Assembly (NCBI GenBank): GCA_035604135.1
Contig: DATNJB010000059.1
Span: 1-64,000 of the forward strand
Source of the DNA: Poindextera sp035604135
GTDB lineage: Bacteria > Pseudomonadota > Alphaproteobacteria > Caulobacterales > Caulobacteraceae
Reading direction: 5' to 3'
Length of the DNA: 64,000 bases
A program made the position numbers and the translations under genes. Shown piece by piece: positions 24,347-31,928 of this stretch. How positions within the stretch are numbered: position 1 is the stretch's first letter; each line of letters starts with the position of its first letter. A model generated the notes under the pieces. The model was not told where the DNA came from and did no database searches. It was given only the letters and a program-made list of their open reading frames with translations.

Positions 24347-25783
24347 ATGAGTGGCTTGGACAATATCGACAATATCGTTCTCCTCATGCTGGAGAACCGC
24401 TCCTTCGATCAGACGCTGGGTTTCCTTTACGACGCCGACAATCCGCCGCCACGCGACCAGTCGTTCGAGGGGCTCACGGGAAACGAAACGAACCCCGATC
24501 AGAACGGCCAGCCGGTCAAGGTGTTCAAGATCACGCCGGACATGCCCGACGCCTACTACATGCCCGGTTCCGACCCGGGCGAAGGCTACTACGCCACGAA
24601 CATTCAGCTCTTCGGCGCGAAGCAGGCGCCGCCTTCGGCGCCGGCGCCCGCAGCGGCGAACCAGGGTTTCGTGATCAGCTTCGCCCAGACTCTGGCCCAG
24701 CACGCGAACAACCCCCGCTGGACCACCAAGCCGGGAACCACGGCCTCCAGCATAATGGGGATGTTCACGCCGCAGATGCTGCCGATCATGTCTGGCTTGG
24801 CCAAGGGCTACGCGGTCTCCGATCGCTGGTTCGCCTCCGCTCCAACCGAGACCTTGCCCAATCGTGCGTTCGCGGGCGCCGCCACCTCTCAGGGGCACCT
24901 GGACGACACCACCAAGCTCTTCACCTCGGGCAGCATTTTCAGCGCGCTCAGCAAGAAGGGGCAGACTTGGGCGATCTACGGCTACAACCAAGAGCCCTAC
25001 GCACGGCAGAACTTCCCGGACATCACCGACGCGCAAGACGCGAACTTCGGGCAGTTCAAGGATTTCCAGGACGCGGCAGCCGCCGGGAAGCTTGCTGCGT
25101 TCACCTTCCTGGAACCGAGCTGGAGCGAGGTCGGCAACAGCCAGCACCCCGTCGGCAACGTGGCGCTGGGCGAGCAGCTGATTCACGACGTCTACTATGC
25201 ACTGCGCAACAGCCCCCAGTGGAACCAGACGCTGCTGATCGTCACCTACGATGAGCACGGTGGGAATTTCGACCACGTCCCGCCGCCCTGGACCGCCGTG
25301 CGGCCAGACGACAGCGTCGGCGAGTTCGGATTCGGGTTCGACCGGTTCGGCGTAAGGGTCCCGGCGGTCTTCGTCTCACCCTGGATCGAGGCGGGCACGG
25401 TGATCCGGGCGTCCGGCCAGACACCCTTCGATCACACTTCGATCCTCAGGACCGTGGAGCTCAGGTGGGGGCTCGATCCCCTGTCCGAGCGCGACAAGGC
25501 GGCGCCCGACCTTGGCGGCCTCTTTACCGCCGCGGCCGCGCGTCCGGGAGGCGACGATCCCATCGCCGGTGTCGCCGTTCCCGTCGCCGCGCCGTCGAGC
25601 CCGCCGAGCGGGGCGCCCAACAAGCTTCAACAAGGCTTCGCCGAGTTGACGGCGCGCCTGCCGGCGACCAACGCCGCGGGGGGTCTCGACGACGAGATGC
25701 CTGAGCTGCACTCAAGCCAGGACTACGACAACTACATCCGCAGCAAGACGGCCGCCTGGCACATTTCGAAGCGAAGACCATAG
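24347..25783 (+). CDS. Phosphoesterase family protein (phospholipase C / acid phosphatase AcpA-like)
   Basis: The 478-aa product belongs to the phosphoesterase (PF04185) family of bacterial phospholipases C and acid phosphatases. Motifs are NIVLLMLENRSFDQTLGFL (metal-binding Glu and Asn), CDS-central MSGLAKGYAVSDRWFASAPTETLPNRAFAGAATSQGH, and the C-terminal VTYDEHGGNFDHVPPP, where Asp, Glu and His bind metal. No signal peptide is visible, unlike most secreted members. AGGAG lies 9 nt upstream of ATG. It follows the protease in the same direction within the accessory block. Confidence 0.9.
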   Translation: MSGLDNIDNIVLLMLENRSFDQTLGFLYDADNPPPRDQSFEGLTGNETNPDQNGQPVKVFKITPDMPDAYYMPGSDPGEGYYATNIQLFGAKQAPPSAPAPAAANQGFVISFAQTLAQHANNPRWTTKPGTTASSIMGMFTPQMLPIMSGLAKGYAVSDRWFASAPTETLPNRAFAGAATSQGHLDDTTKLFTSGSIFSALSKKGQTWAIYGYNQEPYARQNFPDITDAQDANFGQFKDFQDAAAAGKLAAFTFLEPSWSEVGNSQHPVGNVALGEQLIHDVYYALRNSPQWNQTLLIVTYDEHGGNFDHVPPPWTAVRPDDSVGEFGFGFDRFGVRVPAVFVSPWIEAGTVIRASGQTPFDHTSILRTVELRWGLDPLSERDKAAPDLGGLFTAAAARPGGDDPIAGVAVPVAAPSSPPSGAPNKLQQGFAELTARLPATNAAGGLDDEMPELHSSQDYDNYIRSKTAAWHISKRRP

Positions 25784-25928
25784 CGCCAGCCGAAAGCGCT
25801 TTGTCGACGAGGCGGTGCGCCGGCTCGACGAGAGCCGCGAGGCGGCGCCCAGACGAAGGTTGCGCTAGACTGGGACGACCAACGACGACCGGCGTTCGCC
25901 GTCCGCCATCTCATCGCCCGAGCCCCTT

Positions 25929-27017
25929 ATGCCCCTCTCCGCCGAAGACCGCCTGAAGCTGCGCGAGCGATGCGCGACCGTTGTCGGAGGCTTCCATACC
26001 CCCTCGCCGGCCGAGGAGTTTCAGATGCTGGCCGACTGGTGTCGCGCCAATGGCGTGTCGCACGACACCTATGGCGAAGGGGCGCTGATCGAGGACTTCG
26101 AACGCCGCATCGCCGGCCTCACCGGCAAGGCGGCCGCCGCCTTCATGCCCAGCGGCGTGATGGCCCAGCTGGTCGCGGTGCGGATCTGGACCGAGCGCGC
26201 GCGCCTGGATCGCTTCGGCCTGCACCCGACCTCGCACCTGATCGGCCACGAGCGCGAGGCCTACCAGGCCCTGTTCGGCCTGCACGGCGCCGTCGTCGGC
26301 GAGCGCCTGCGCCCGATGACCGCCGCCGATCTCGACGCCGAGCGCTCCCCGCTCGCCTGCCTCATCGCCGAGCTGCCCATCCGCGAGGCCGGCGGGCAGC
26401 TGCCCACGTGGGAAGAGCTGGAAGCGCTGAAAGGCGCCTGCCGCCGTCGGGCCATCCCCCTGCACATGGACGGCGCGCGCCTCTGGGAAAGCCGCGCCTT
26501 CTACGATCGTCCTCACGCTGAGATCGCCGACGGTTTCGCCTCGGTCTACGTCTCCGTCTACAAGGGCCTGGGGGGGATCGCCGGCGCGCTGCTGGCCGGC
26601 GACGAGGACTTTGTCGCCGAGGCCCGCATCTGGCGCCGGCGTATGGGCGGGACCCTCTTCCACCAGAGCCCGATGATCGCATCAGCCGCCATGCGCCTCG
26701 ACGGGCGCCTGGCCCAGATGGACGGCTGCTACGCGCGCGCGGTCAGTCTTGCGGAAGCTCTGTCTGGCGTTCCCGGCCTGAAGATCAATCCAGCCAGGCC
26801 GCACACCAACATGATGCACCTCTACTTCGAGGAGCCGGCCGAGGCGGTGATGGACCGCCGCGACGCTATCGCCGCGCGCGACGGCGTTTGGCTGATCGGC
26901 GGGGCAAAGCCCGCGGAGGTCCCGGGCTGGAGCGTCAGCGAACTCTACGTCGGCGACACGCTCGTCGCTCTCGGCGACGACGAGGTCGTCCCCCGGATCC
27001 GCGAGCTGCTGGGATAG
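25929..27017 (+). CDS. ltaE: Threonine aldolase family protein (PLP-dependent)
   Basis: A 362-aa fold-type I PLP enzyme of the beta-eliminating lyase / threonine aldolase group, which cleaves threonine and related beta-hydroxy amino acids to glycine and an aldehyde. Family marks are VSHDTYGEGALIEDFERRIAGLTGKAAAAFMPSGVMAQL, PLHMDGARLWE and the PLP lysine in SVYVSVYKGLGGIAGALL. The start lacks the DTVT-type motif typical of LtaE, so the substrate could differ. It is convergent with the enoyl-CoA hydratase gene (7 nt between stops). Confidence 0.85.
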   Translation: MPLSAEDRLKLRERCATVVGGFHTPSPAEEFQMLADWCRANGVSHDTYGEGALIEDFERRIAGLTGKAAAAFMPSGVMAQLVAVRIWTERARLDRFGLHPTSHLIGHEREAYQALFGLHGAVVGERLRPMTAADLDAERSPLACLIAELPIREAGGQLPTWEELEALKGACRRRAIPLHMDGARLWESRAFYDRPHAEIADGFASVYVSVYKGLGGIAGALLAGDEDFVAEARIWRRRMGGTLFHQSPMIASAAMRLDGRLAQMDGCYARAVSLAEALSGVPGLKINPARPHTNMMHLYFEEPAEAVMDRRDAIAARDGVWLIGGAKPAEVPGWSVSELYVGDTLVALGDDEVVPRIRELLG

Positions 27018-27024
27018 CCGCCGC

Positions 27025-27828
27025 CTACCGCCCCGTGAACACCGGAGCGCGTTTTTCCAGGAAGCTTCGCACCCCCTCGCGGTGGTCCTCGGTGGCGAAC
27101 AGGCGGTAGATGACCTCGATCGCCCAGGAACCCATCTCGCGCGGGTCGCCAAGGCCGCGGCGCAGGCCCTCCTTCATGTAGCGGAGCGCGAGCGGCGGGT
27201 TCACGGCGATGCGGCCGGCGAGCTCCATCGCCGCCGGCATCAGCTCATCGTGGGGCGTGACCTTGCTGACCAGGCCGATGCGCGCGGCTTCCGCGCCGTC
27301 GATGGCGTCGCCCGTCATCAACAGTTCCGCCGCCTTGGCGTGGCCGACGACGGACGGCAGCTTCCAGAACCCGCCCACATCGCAGACCAGCCCGCGCTTG
27401 ATGAACAGCTCGGCGAACACGGCCCGCTCCGAGGCGATGCGCATGTCGGCGTAGAGCGAAAGCTCCATCCCCCAGCCTACCGCCGGCCCGTTCACCGCCG
27501 CGATCACCGGCTTGTCGCACTCGATCGCCGCCATGGCGGCCGGCGTCGGCTCGAAGCGCACGCGCGGGACGGCCGGCCCGCGTGGGCCTTCGCCGGTCAT
27601 CATCTCCTTCACGTCCTCGCCGGCGCAGAACGCCGGATCGGTCCCGGTGACCACCACGCAGCGCGCGCCGGGGTCGGCCGCCGCGTGGCGGAACGCCGCC
27701 TCGATCTCGGCGTAGGCGCGCGGATTCAGCGCGTTCCTGCGCTCCGGCCGGTTCAGGGTGATGCGGCAGATGTGGCCCTGCACCTCGTAGAGGGTGCAGC
27801 TGAAGTCTTCGACGGCGATGGCGGCCAT
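27025..27828 (-). CDS. Enoyl-CoA hydratase/isomerase family protein
   Basis: A 267-aa crotonase-fold protein. Oxyanion-hole segments are FCAGEDVKEM (about residues 68-77) and AAVNGPAVGWGMELSLYADMRIASERAVF. The residue at the usual second catalytic Glu region reads GLVCDVGGFWKLP, with Asp in place of Glu, so its activity may be isomerase, dehydratase or thioesterase rather than classic hydratase. It is divergent from the acyl-CoA-type phosphotransferase gene at 27922, consistent with fatty-acid catabolism. Confidence 0.92.
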   Translation of the reverse strand: MAAIAVEDFSCTLYEVQGHICRITLNRPERRNALNPRAYAEIEAAFRHAAADPGARCVVVTGTDPAFCAGEDVKEMMTGEGPRGPAVPRVRFEPTPAAMAAIECDKPVIAAVNGPAVGWGMELSLYADMRIASERAVFAELFIKRGLVCDVGGFWKLPSVVGHAKAAELLMTGDAIDGAEAARIGLVSKVTPHDELMPAAMELAGRIAVNPPLALRYMKEGLRRGLGDPREMGSWAIEVIYRLFATEDHREGVRSFLEKRAPVFTGR

Positions 27829-27921
27829 AGGCTTCCTCCTGGCCTCTCGCGCCGCTTGCCTGCTAAGCCTTCGGCGTTAGGCCCATGACGTGAGTGAGCG
27901 CGCATGACTTTGGGGAATGCA

Positions 27922-28971
27922 ATGGCCGAGGCGGCCGACCCGCCGATCGTCGGCGAGGTGCGGGCGAACCACCGGTTCGACGAGGCGGCGCTCGAGGCTT
28001 GGCTCTTAGAGAACGTCGAGGGCCTCGAGGGCCCGATGCGGCTGCGCCAGTTCCACGGCGGCGCGTCGAACCCGACCTTCTACATCGCCGCCGGCGGGCG
28101 GCGGTATGTGATGCGCAAGAAGCCGCCCGGCCATCTCCTGGCCAGCGCCCACCAGGTCGACCGCGAGTATCGGGTGATGAAGGCGCTGGGGCCGACCGGC
28201 TTCCCCGTCCCCGTCATGCGCGCGCTGTGCCAGGACGACGGCGTCATCGGCACCGCCTTCTACGTGATGGACTACAAGGAGGGCCGGATTTTCCGCGACG
28301 CGCGGCTGCCGGGCGTTGAGCCCGCCGAGCGGGCGGCCATCTACGACGAGCTGAACGCGGTGCTGGCCCGCCTGCACGGCGTCGACTATGCGGCCATCGG
28401 GCTGGCCGACTACGGCCGCCCCGGCAACTACTTCACCCGCCAGATCGACCGCTGGACCAAGCAGTACCGCGGCGCCGAGACCGAGCCGATCGAGGCCATG
28501 GAGCGGCTGATCGCCGAGCTGCCCGCCCGCATCCCGCGCGACGATGTGACCACCATCGCCCACGGCGACTACCGGCTCGAGAACGTGATGTTCCACCCGA
28601 CCGAGCCCAGGCTGATCGCCGTGCTCGACTGGGAGCTCTCGACGCTCGGCCATCCGCTCGCGGACGTCGGCTACAACTGCCTGCTCTGGCACTCGGTGTC
28701 CGAGGGCTGGGGCTCGCTCACGGGCGTCGACTTTGCGACCTCCGGGATCCCGACCCAGGATGCGTACGTCGCCGCCTATTGCAGGCGCACCGGGCGCGAG
28801 CGAATCGACGACCTGAACTTCCTGATCGGCTTCGCCGCCTTCCGCCTCGCCTCGATCGGCCAGGGCGTCTTCAAGCGCAACCTGGACGGCATCGGCACCG
28901 GCAACGCCACCCGCGACAACACAGGCACGCGAGTGCTCGCCGAACTGGCCCTGAAGCTGATCGAATCGTAG
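27922..28971 (+). CDS. Phosphotransferase family protein (APH/ACAD10-like)
   Basis: From ATG 27922 (GGGGA 5 nt upstream) the product is 349 aa; an in-frame ATG at 27904 is possible. It is an aminoglycoside-phosphotransferase-fold kinase of the group related to ACAD10/11. Signature parts are RQFHGGASNPTFYIAAGGRRYVMRKKPPGHLLASAHQVDREYRVMKAL, the catalytic TIAHGDYRLENVMFH (Asp in HGD) and AVLDWELSTLGHPLADVG (metal-binding Asp). Bacterial members occur with acyl-CoA dehydrogenases and hydratases and may phosphorylate hydroxyacyl-CoA. The divergent enoyl-CoA hydratase gene fits that role. A drug resistance role is less likely. Confidence 0.9.
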   Translation: MAEAADPPIVGEVRANHRFDEAALEAWLLENVEGLEGPMRLRQFHGGASNPTFYIAAGGRRYVMRKKPPGHLLASAHQVDREYRVMKALGPTGFPVPVMRALCQDDGVIGTAFYVMDYKEGRIFRDARLPGVEPAERAAIYDELNAVLARLHGVDYAAIGLADYGRPGNYFTRQIDRWTKQYRGAETEPIEAMERLIAELPARIPRDDVTTIAHGDYRLENVMFHPTEPRLIAVLDWELSTLGHPLADVGYNCLLWHSVSEGWGSLTGVDFATSGIPTQDAYVAAYCRRTGRERIDDLNFLIGFAAFRLASIGQGVFKRNLDGIGTGNATRDNTGTRVLAELALKLIES

Positions 28972-29009
28972 GAGCTGCGGACATCAGCACGGGCGCTCCC
29001 GCTTTCCGC

Positions 29010-29044
29010 TCATCCCGGCGACAGCGGGACCCAGGCTTTTTTTG
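29010..29044. terminator. Family B hairpin, copy 4
   Basis: TCATCCCGGCGACAGCGGGA folds as CCCGGC/GCGGG (imperfect) and is followed by CCCAGGCTTTTTTTG, a proper T-run. This copy looks most like an intrinsic terminator for the phosphotransferase gene, 38 nt after its stop. Confidence 0.7.
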
Positions 29045-29072
29045 AAGCGCGGCGCAGCGGCGGGGCCTTGTC

Positions 29073-29170
29073 GGACCGCCAAGGACGCCAAGAGCGCCAA
29101 GCGATCAGGGGAGGATGCAGGCGCGCGGGCAACTGCTGACTCTTGGCGTCCTTAGCGTCGTTGGCGGTCA
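29073..29170. repeat. Family A inverted repeat, copy 8
   Basis: The left arm GGACCGCCAAG continues with GACGCCAAG and AGCGCCAAG; the right arm reads CTTGGCGTCC, TTAGCGTCG, TTGGCGGTCA. It is the closest relative of copy 5 at 19592, including the preceding GC-rich segment. Confidence 0.9.
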
Positions 29171-29274
29171 AGAATTGGGAGGTCAGCGTTCGCGGTGGCG
29201 CCGGAAGAGATGGGCATGAATCGTCCGTTGACGGCTCCGTTGCGGCGCCCGGATCGGGCGCCCACATTTCGCCG

Positions 29275-30222
29275 ATGGCATTCGACAACGAGGAGCTGCT
29301 CTCCGAAGCGCTCGACCCCTATTCCGCTACCGTCGCCCAGGCTTTCGAGACCGTCGGACCGGCGGTGGCTCACATCGCCGCCACCAACGCAAAAGGCCGC
29401 ACGGGCACGGGCTCGGGCATCCTTTTCGCCCCCGACGGCTACCTGCTCACCAACAGCCACGTCGTCGCCGGGGCGAGCAGGCTCAAGGCCTCGCTGACCG
29501 ACGGCCGCGAGTTCGCCGCGCGGCTCATTGGAGACGACCCGGCGACCGACCTCGCGGTGCTCAGGCTCGACGAGACCGGTCTGCCGCACGCCCGGTTCGG
29601 CCGCTCGGGCGCGTTGCGCGTCGGCCAGCTGGTCGTCGCCATCGGCAACCCCCTCGGCTTCCAGGCGACCGTCACCGCCGGCATCGTCAGCGCGCTCGGA
29701 CGCACCCTGCGCTCGCCGAGCGGGCGGCTGATCGAGAGCGTCATCCAGACCGACGCGCCGCTCAACCCCGGCAATTCGGGCGGGGCGCTGGTCGACGGCC
29801 GCGGGCGGGTGGTGGGGATCAACACCGCCATGATCGGCGGGGCGCAAGGGCTCTGCTTTGCGATCGGCATCGACACCGCGGTCGACGTCACGGCCAGGCT
29901 GATGCGCGACGGCCGCGTGCGGCGCGCGCGGCTGGGCGTCGCCGGCCAGACCACGTACCTCGACGCGCGCCTCGCTCGGCGGCTGCACCGCGAGGGCGAC
30001 ACCGCCGTGCTCGTCGCCGAGGCGGTCGAGGCCGGGCCGGCGGTGCTGGCGGGGCTACGCAAAGGCGACGTGATCCTGTCGTTCGCCGGCAGCGAGGTCT
30101 TCACCGTCGACGACCTCCACCGTCTGCTCACCGCCGAACTCGCCGGCGCCGAGACGGAGCTCACCCTCATCCGCCAGGCCAGGATCGAAACCCTAACGCT
30201 CACCCCCGACCTGGATGACTGA
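29275..30222 (+). CDS. HtrA/DegP-like trypsin-type serine protease with PDZ domain
   Basis: From ATG 29275 the product is 315 aa. The trypsin-like domain (about 20-210) has all three catalytic residues: His in LLTNSHVVAG, Asp in DPATDLAVLRLD and Ser in LNPGNSGGAL. A PDZ domain follows (about 220-310; VLVAEAVEAGPAVLAGLRKGDVILSFAG). No signal peptide or membrane anchor is visible, so it seems cytoplasmic, unlike DegP. That is the layout of short HtrA-like proteases. It stands alone between repeats. Confidence 0.9.
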   Translation: MAFDNEELLSEALDPYSATVAQAFETVGPAVAHIAATNAKGRTGTGSGILFAPDGYLLTNSHVVAGASRLKASLTDGREFAARLIGDDPATDLAVLRLDETGLPHARFGRSGALRVGQLVVAIGNPLGFQATVTAGIVSALGRTLRSPSGRLIESVIQTDAPLNPGNSGGALVDGRGRVVGINTAMIGGAQGLCFAIGIDTAVDVTARLMRDGRVRRARLGVAGQTTYLDARLARRLHREGDTAVLVAEAVEAGPAVLAGLRKGDVILSFAGSEVFTVDDLHRLLTAELAGAETELTLIRQARIETLTLTPDLDD

Positions 30223-30226
30223 CGTC

Positions 30227-30404
30227 AAACCTCTCCCGAAGGGAGAGGGAGGGGCCCCGAGCGAAGCGATGGGGAGGGTGAGGGGTTACAGCGCTTCCGG
30301 CAAATCCTGCGCTTCGCAGCTTCATCGCTGCGGCCAACCGCGTGCGTCGTAACCCCTCCCCCCGTCCTGCCGGCCTACGGCCGCAGTCCGCCCCTCCCTC
30401 TGGG
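30227..30404. repeat. Family C palindromic element, copy 2, cut by the IS1595 transposon
   Basis: The left terminal hairpin is CCTCTCCCGAAGGGAGAGG. The inner palindrome has GAGGGGTTAC and GTAACCCCTC. The right terminal hairpin, CCCCTCCCTCT / GGGAGGGG, is split: CCCCTCCCTCTGGG lies at 30391-30404 and the rest (AGGGGG) is at 32940-32945 beyond the transposon. Joining the two halves across the target duplication restores a normal copy of this repeat. Confidence 0.85.
30396..30404 (+). repeat. IS target-site duplication, left (CCCTCTGGG)
   Basis: CCCTCTGGG immediately precedes the first base of the left terminal inverted repeat; the same 9 bases follow the right end at 32931-32939. The true duplication may be 8 or 9 bp, since the last base can belong to either side. 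Confidence 0.85.
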
Positions 30405-30427
30405 GGCAATGATATACTTAACAAACC
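30405..30427 (+). repeat. IS1595 left terminal inverted repeat
   Basis: Outer end GGCAATGATATAC, then TTAACAAACC. It matches the inverted right end at 20 of 23 positions, differing at positions 7, 14 and 16. Confidence 0.9.
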
Positions 30428-30486
30428 AAGCTCCCTACGATTCGGCCGGACAGGCCGGCGCGAAGGCGGATGAGGCACAAGCTGCC

Positions 30487-31047
30487 TTATCCGCCCTTCT
30501 TTCGACGGGCCTTGCGCGCAGCTCTCGTCTTATGCGCGCGCGGGCGCGGCGCAGGGAAGCGTGGCTCAAGGCCCATGGCGATCATGAACTGAAGAAGCTC
30601 AATGCCCGCGTCATAGATGAACGCCGCATCGCTTTTGATCTGGTCGACGGACATCGGGGCTAGATCGGAGCGGACAGAGCCACGTGCACTCGTTTTCACC
30701 GTGAAGACTTCGCCGGTCGTTGGGTGGCGGCTCCAGCGGCGGTGCACGATGGCGTTTCGTTTGTCGATTGCCGACTGGATCTGATCGAGCAAGACGTCCA
30801 GGCGGTCCAGCGCATCCAAGTCATCGATGCGGATTTCGGCAACGGCCCTCACAACGCCGTCCCGAAGGGGAGCCGTCATGTGCGTTGTCACGGCGACCTG
30901 GTACTCGGCATCGATGCCGAGCAGGCAACCGATGAGCATTTCAACGACGTATTCGGTTTGGGCCGAACATGCGGTCACCAAGCCGATGGCGGCGATGTAG
31001 TCCGGTGGTATCTTGCGCGGATCATAGTCGTAGACGACGGTTGGCAT
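30487..31047 (-). CDS. HEPN-like protein with RNxxxH motif (transposon passenger)
   Basis: The 186-aa product is predicted mostly helical. Residues about 100-125 include DQIQSAIDKRNAIVHRRWSRH, where Arg-Asn-Ala-Ile-Val-His is the Rx4H motif of HEPN RNases (RNxxxH). It follows a helical stretch AIGLVTACSAQTEYVVEMLIGCLLGID, as in HEPN folds. The C-terminal 30 residues are very basic (HKTRAARKARRKKGG), suiting nucleic-acid binding. Start ATG 31047 is the only good one. Many HEPN proteins are toxins or defence effectors, so an RNase role is a reasonable inference, not shown. Confidence 0.75.
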   Translation of the reverse strand: MPTVVYDYDPRKIPPDYIAAIGLVTACSAQTEYVVEMLIGCLLGIDAEYQVAVTTHMTAPLRDGVVRAVAEIRIDDLDALDRLDVLLDQIQSAIDKRNAIVHRRWSRHPTTGEVFTVKTSARGSVRSDLAPMSVDQIKSDAAFIYDAGIELLQFMIAMGLEPRFPAPRPRAHKTRAARKARRKKGG

Positions 31048-31189
31048 GACAGAAGTCCCCAAGGACACCGACAAGCTACCGCCAGCCGAGGCCGAACGTC
31101 GATTCAACGAGTCGCTCAAGCGGCTCGTGAACACGCCGCACAAGCCGCACAAGCCGACCAACCCCACGGGGGACGCGAAGCCTCGGTAA
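31046..31189 (+). CDS. Small 47-aa protein, divergent from the HEPN-like gene
   Basis: A short frame runs from ATG 31046 to TAA 31189. The product has the compact pattern KLPPAEAERRFNESLKRLV then NTPHKPHKPTNPTGDAKPR: one amphipathic helix and a basic, proline-rich tail. I recall similar short proteins in alphaproteobacterial mobile DNA, without a known function. Its start codon shares the palindrome CATG with the HEPN-like gene on the other strand. There is no ribosome site upstream, so it may be leaderless or spurious. The stop is followed by a hairpin AACGGCGTAAGCCGTT. Confidence 0.5.
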   Translation: MTEVPKDTDKLPPAEAERRFNESLKRLVNTPHKPHKPTNPTGDAKPR

Positions 31190-31242
31190 CGGCGTAAGCC
31201 GTTGTGGCTACGCGTAAGACGAGTAAGGTGACCTCTCGAAAA

Positions 31243-31569
31243 ATGGGAGGCGGCGTCGTGGCCGGACCTGACAGCTTGGGCACATTGTGGCAGCCCGACA
31301 TGATTGCGCGGTTCGATGATATCGACGCCGAAACCATGATCCACGTCGACTTCAAGAAGGGGGAAATGGCCTTCCTGATTAAGTCGCAATGGCAGCTCTT
31401 TCAGAGCCTCAACACACTCCTTCAAACCGTGGGCACTATCGCTTTCACCGATGAAGCGCGAACGTCGTTGAACAACGCATATCAGTCGTTGCAGGCGGCC
31501 CAAGCGTCGTTTGCCACCGGGTCAAACGCGTTGATCGGGCGCGTCGTTGAGACCGTTGGCAAACGATGA
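31243..31569 (+). CDS. Hypothetical passenger protein (108 aa)
   Basis: ATG 31243 follows AAGGTGA at a rather long 11-nt spacing; a GTG at 31204 would add 13 basic residues. The product reads DSLGTLWQPDMIARFDDIDAETMIHVDFKKGEMAFLIKSQWQLFQSLNTLLQ, then a helical region with SLNNAYQSLQAAQASFATGSNALIGRVVETVGKR. It has no membrane segment and no family I recognise. The stop overlaps the next ATG (ATGA), so the two genes form a coupled operon. Confidence 0.65.
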   Translation: MGGGVVAGPDSLGTLWQPDMIARFDDIDAETMIHVDFKKGEMAFLIKSQWQLFQSLNTLLQTVGTIAFTDEARTSLNNAYQSLQAAQASFATGSNALIGRVVETVGKR

Positions 31570-31886
31570 TCGCCACCGATGACAAGCTGGCTGATGTAGG
31601 ACCGGCTATCCCTCAGAAGCCCGCGCAGACCGACAGCCTAGCGGTTCTAACGGCGCACATGGAATATGCTCGCCGTGATCTGGCAAAGGTTATCGACCGC
31701 GTCGATGAGATATCGCATCCAGAAACAGGTCTTTTTGCTCGCTTGATTAAGCTGGAGTCCGAAGTCAGTCAGCTACCCAAGAAGGGGTATATTATCTCAG
31801 TCGTGGTGATCGCGCTAACAGTCGTGGGGCTGTTGCTAAGCCTGCAAACGGGGGTGCAGCATTTCTGGCCGCCCGGAAATCACTGA
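31566..31886 (+). CDS. Small coiled-coil protein with C-terminal membrane anchor
   Basis: A 106-aa product with a hydrophilic start, a coiled-coil region (AHMEYARRDLAKVIDRVDEI...LFARLIKLESEVSQL), then one hydrophobic segment GYIISVVVIALTVVGLLLSL near the C-terminus. This layout recalls phage XhlA/hemolysin-type accessory holins and other tail-anchored proteins. It is translationally coupled to the 31243 gene. Its role in the transposon is unknown. Confidence 0.7.
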   Translation: MIATDDKLADVGPAIPQKPAQTDSLAVLTAHMEYARRDLAKVIDRVDEISHPETGLFARLIKLESEVSQLPKKGYIISVVVIALTVVGLLLSLQTGVQHFWPPGNH

Positions 31887-31928
31887 GACTTCTTGCGTCG
31901 CCTCCACCATAGACGCTTCGCCTTCTGC

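Larger units (their letters stand above)
28972..29274. other. Repeat-filled gap downstream of the phosphotransferase gene
   Basis: The 303-bp stretch holds a family B hairpin (29010-29044) then family A copy 8 (29073-29170), followed by about 100 bp leading to the protease start, which should hold its promoter. No coding region is convincing here; an upstream in-frame start for the protease at 29143 lies in the repeat and is unlikely. Confidence 0.6.

Noticed and set aside
27904..28971. Antibiotic-resistance phosphotransferase
   Set aside because: The protein groups by motif with ACAD10-like kinases and sits beside an enoyl-CoA hydratase, so a resistance role is not supported.
29143..29274. 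Longer N-terminus for the HtrA-like protease (start at 29143)
   Set aside because: That start is inside a family A repeat and adds a low-complexity lead-in; ATG 29275 gives a normal protein.
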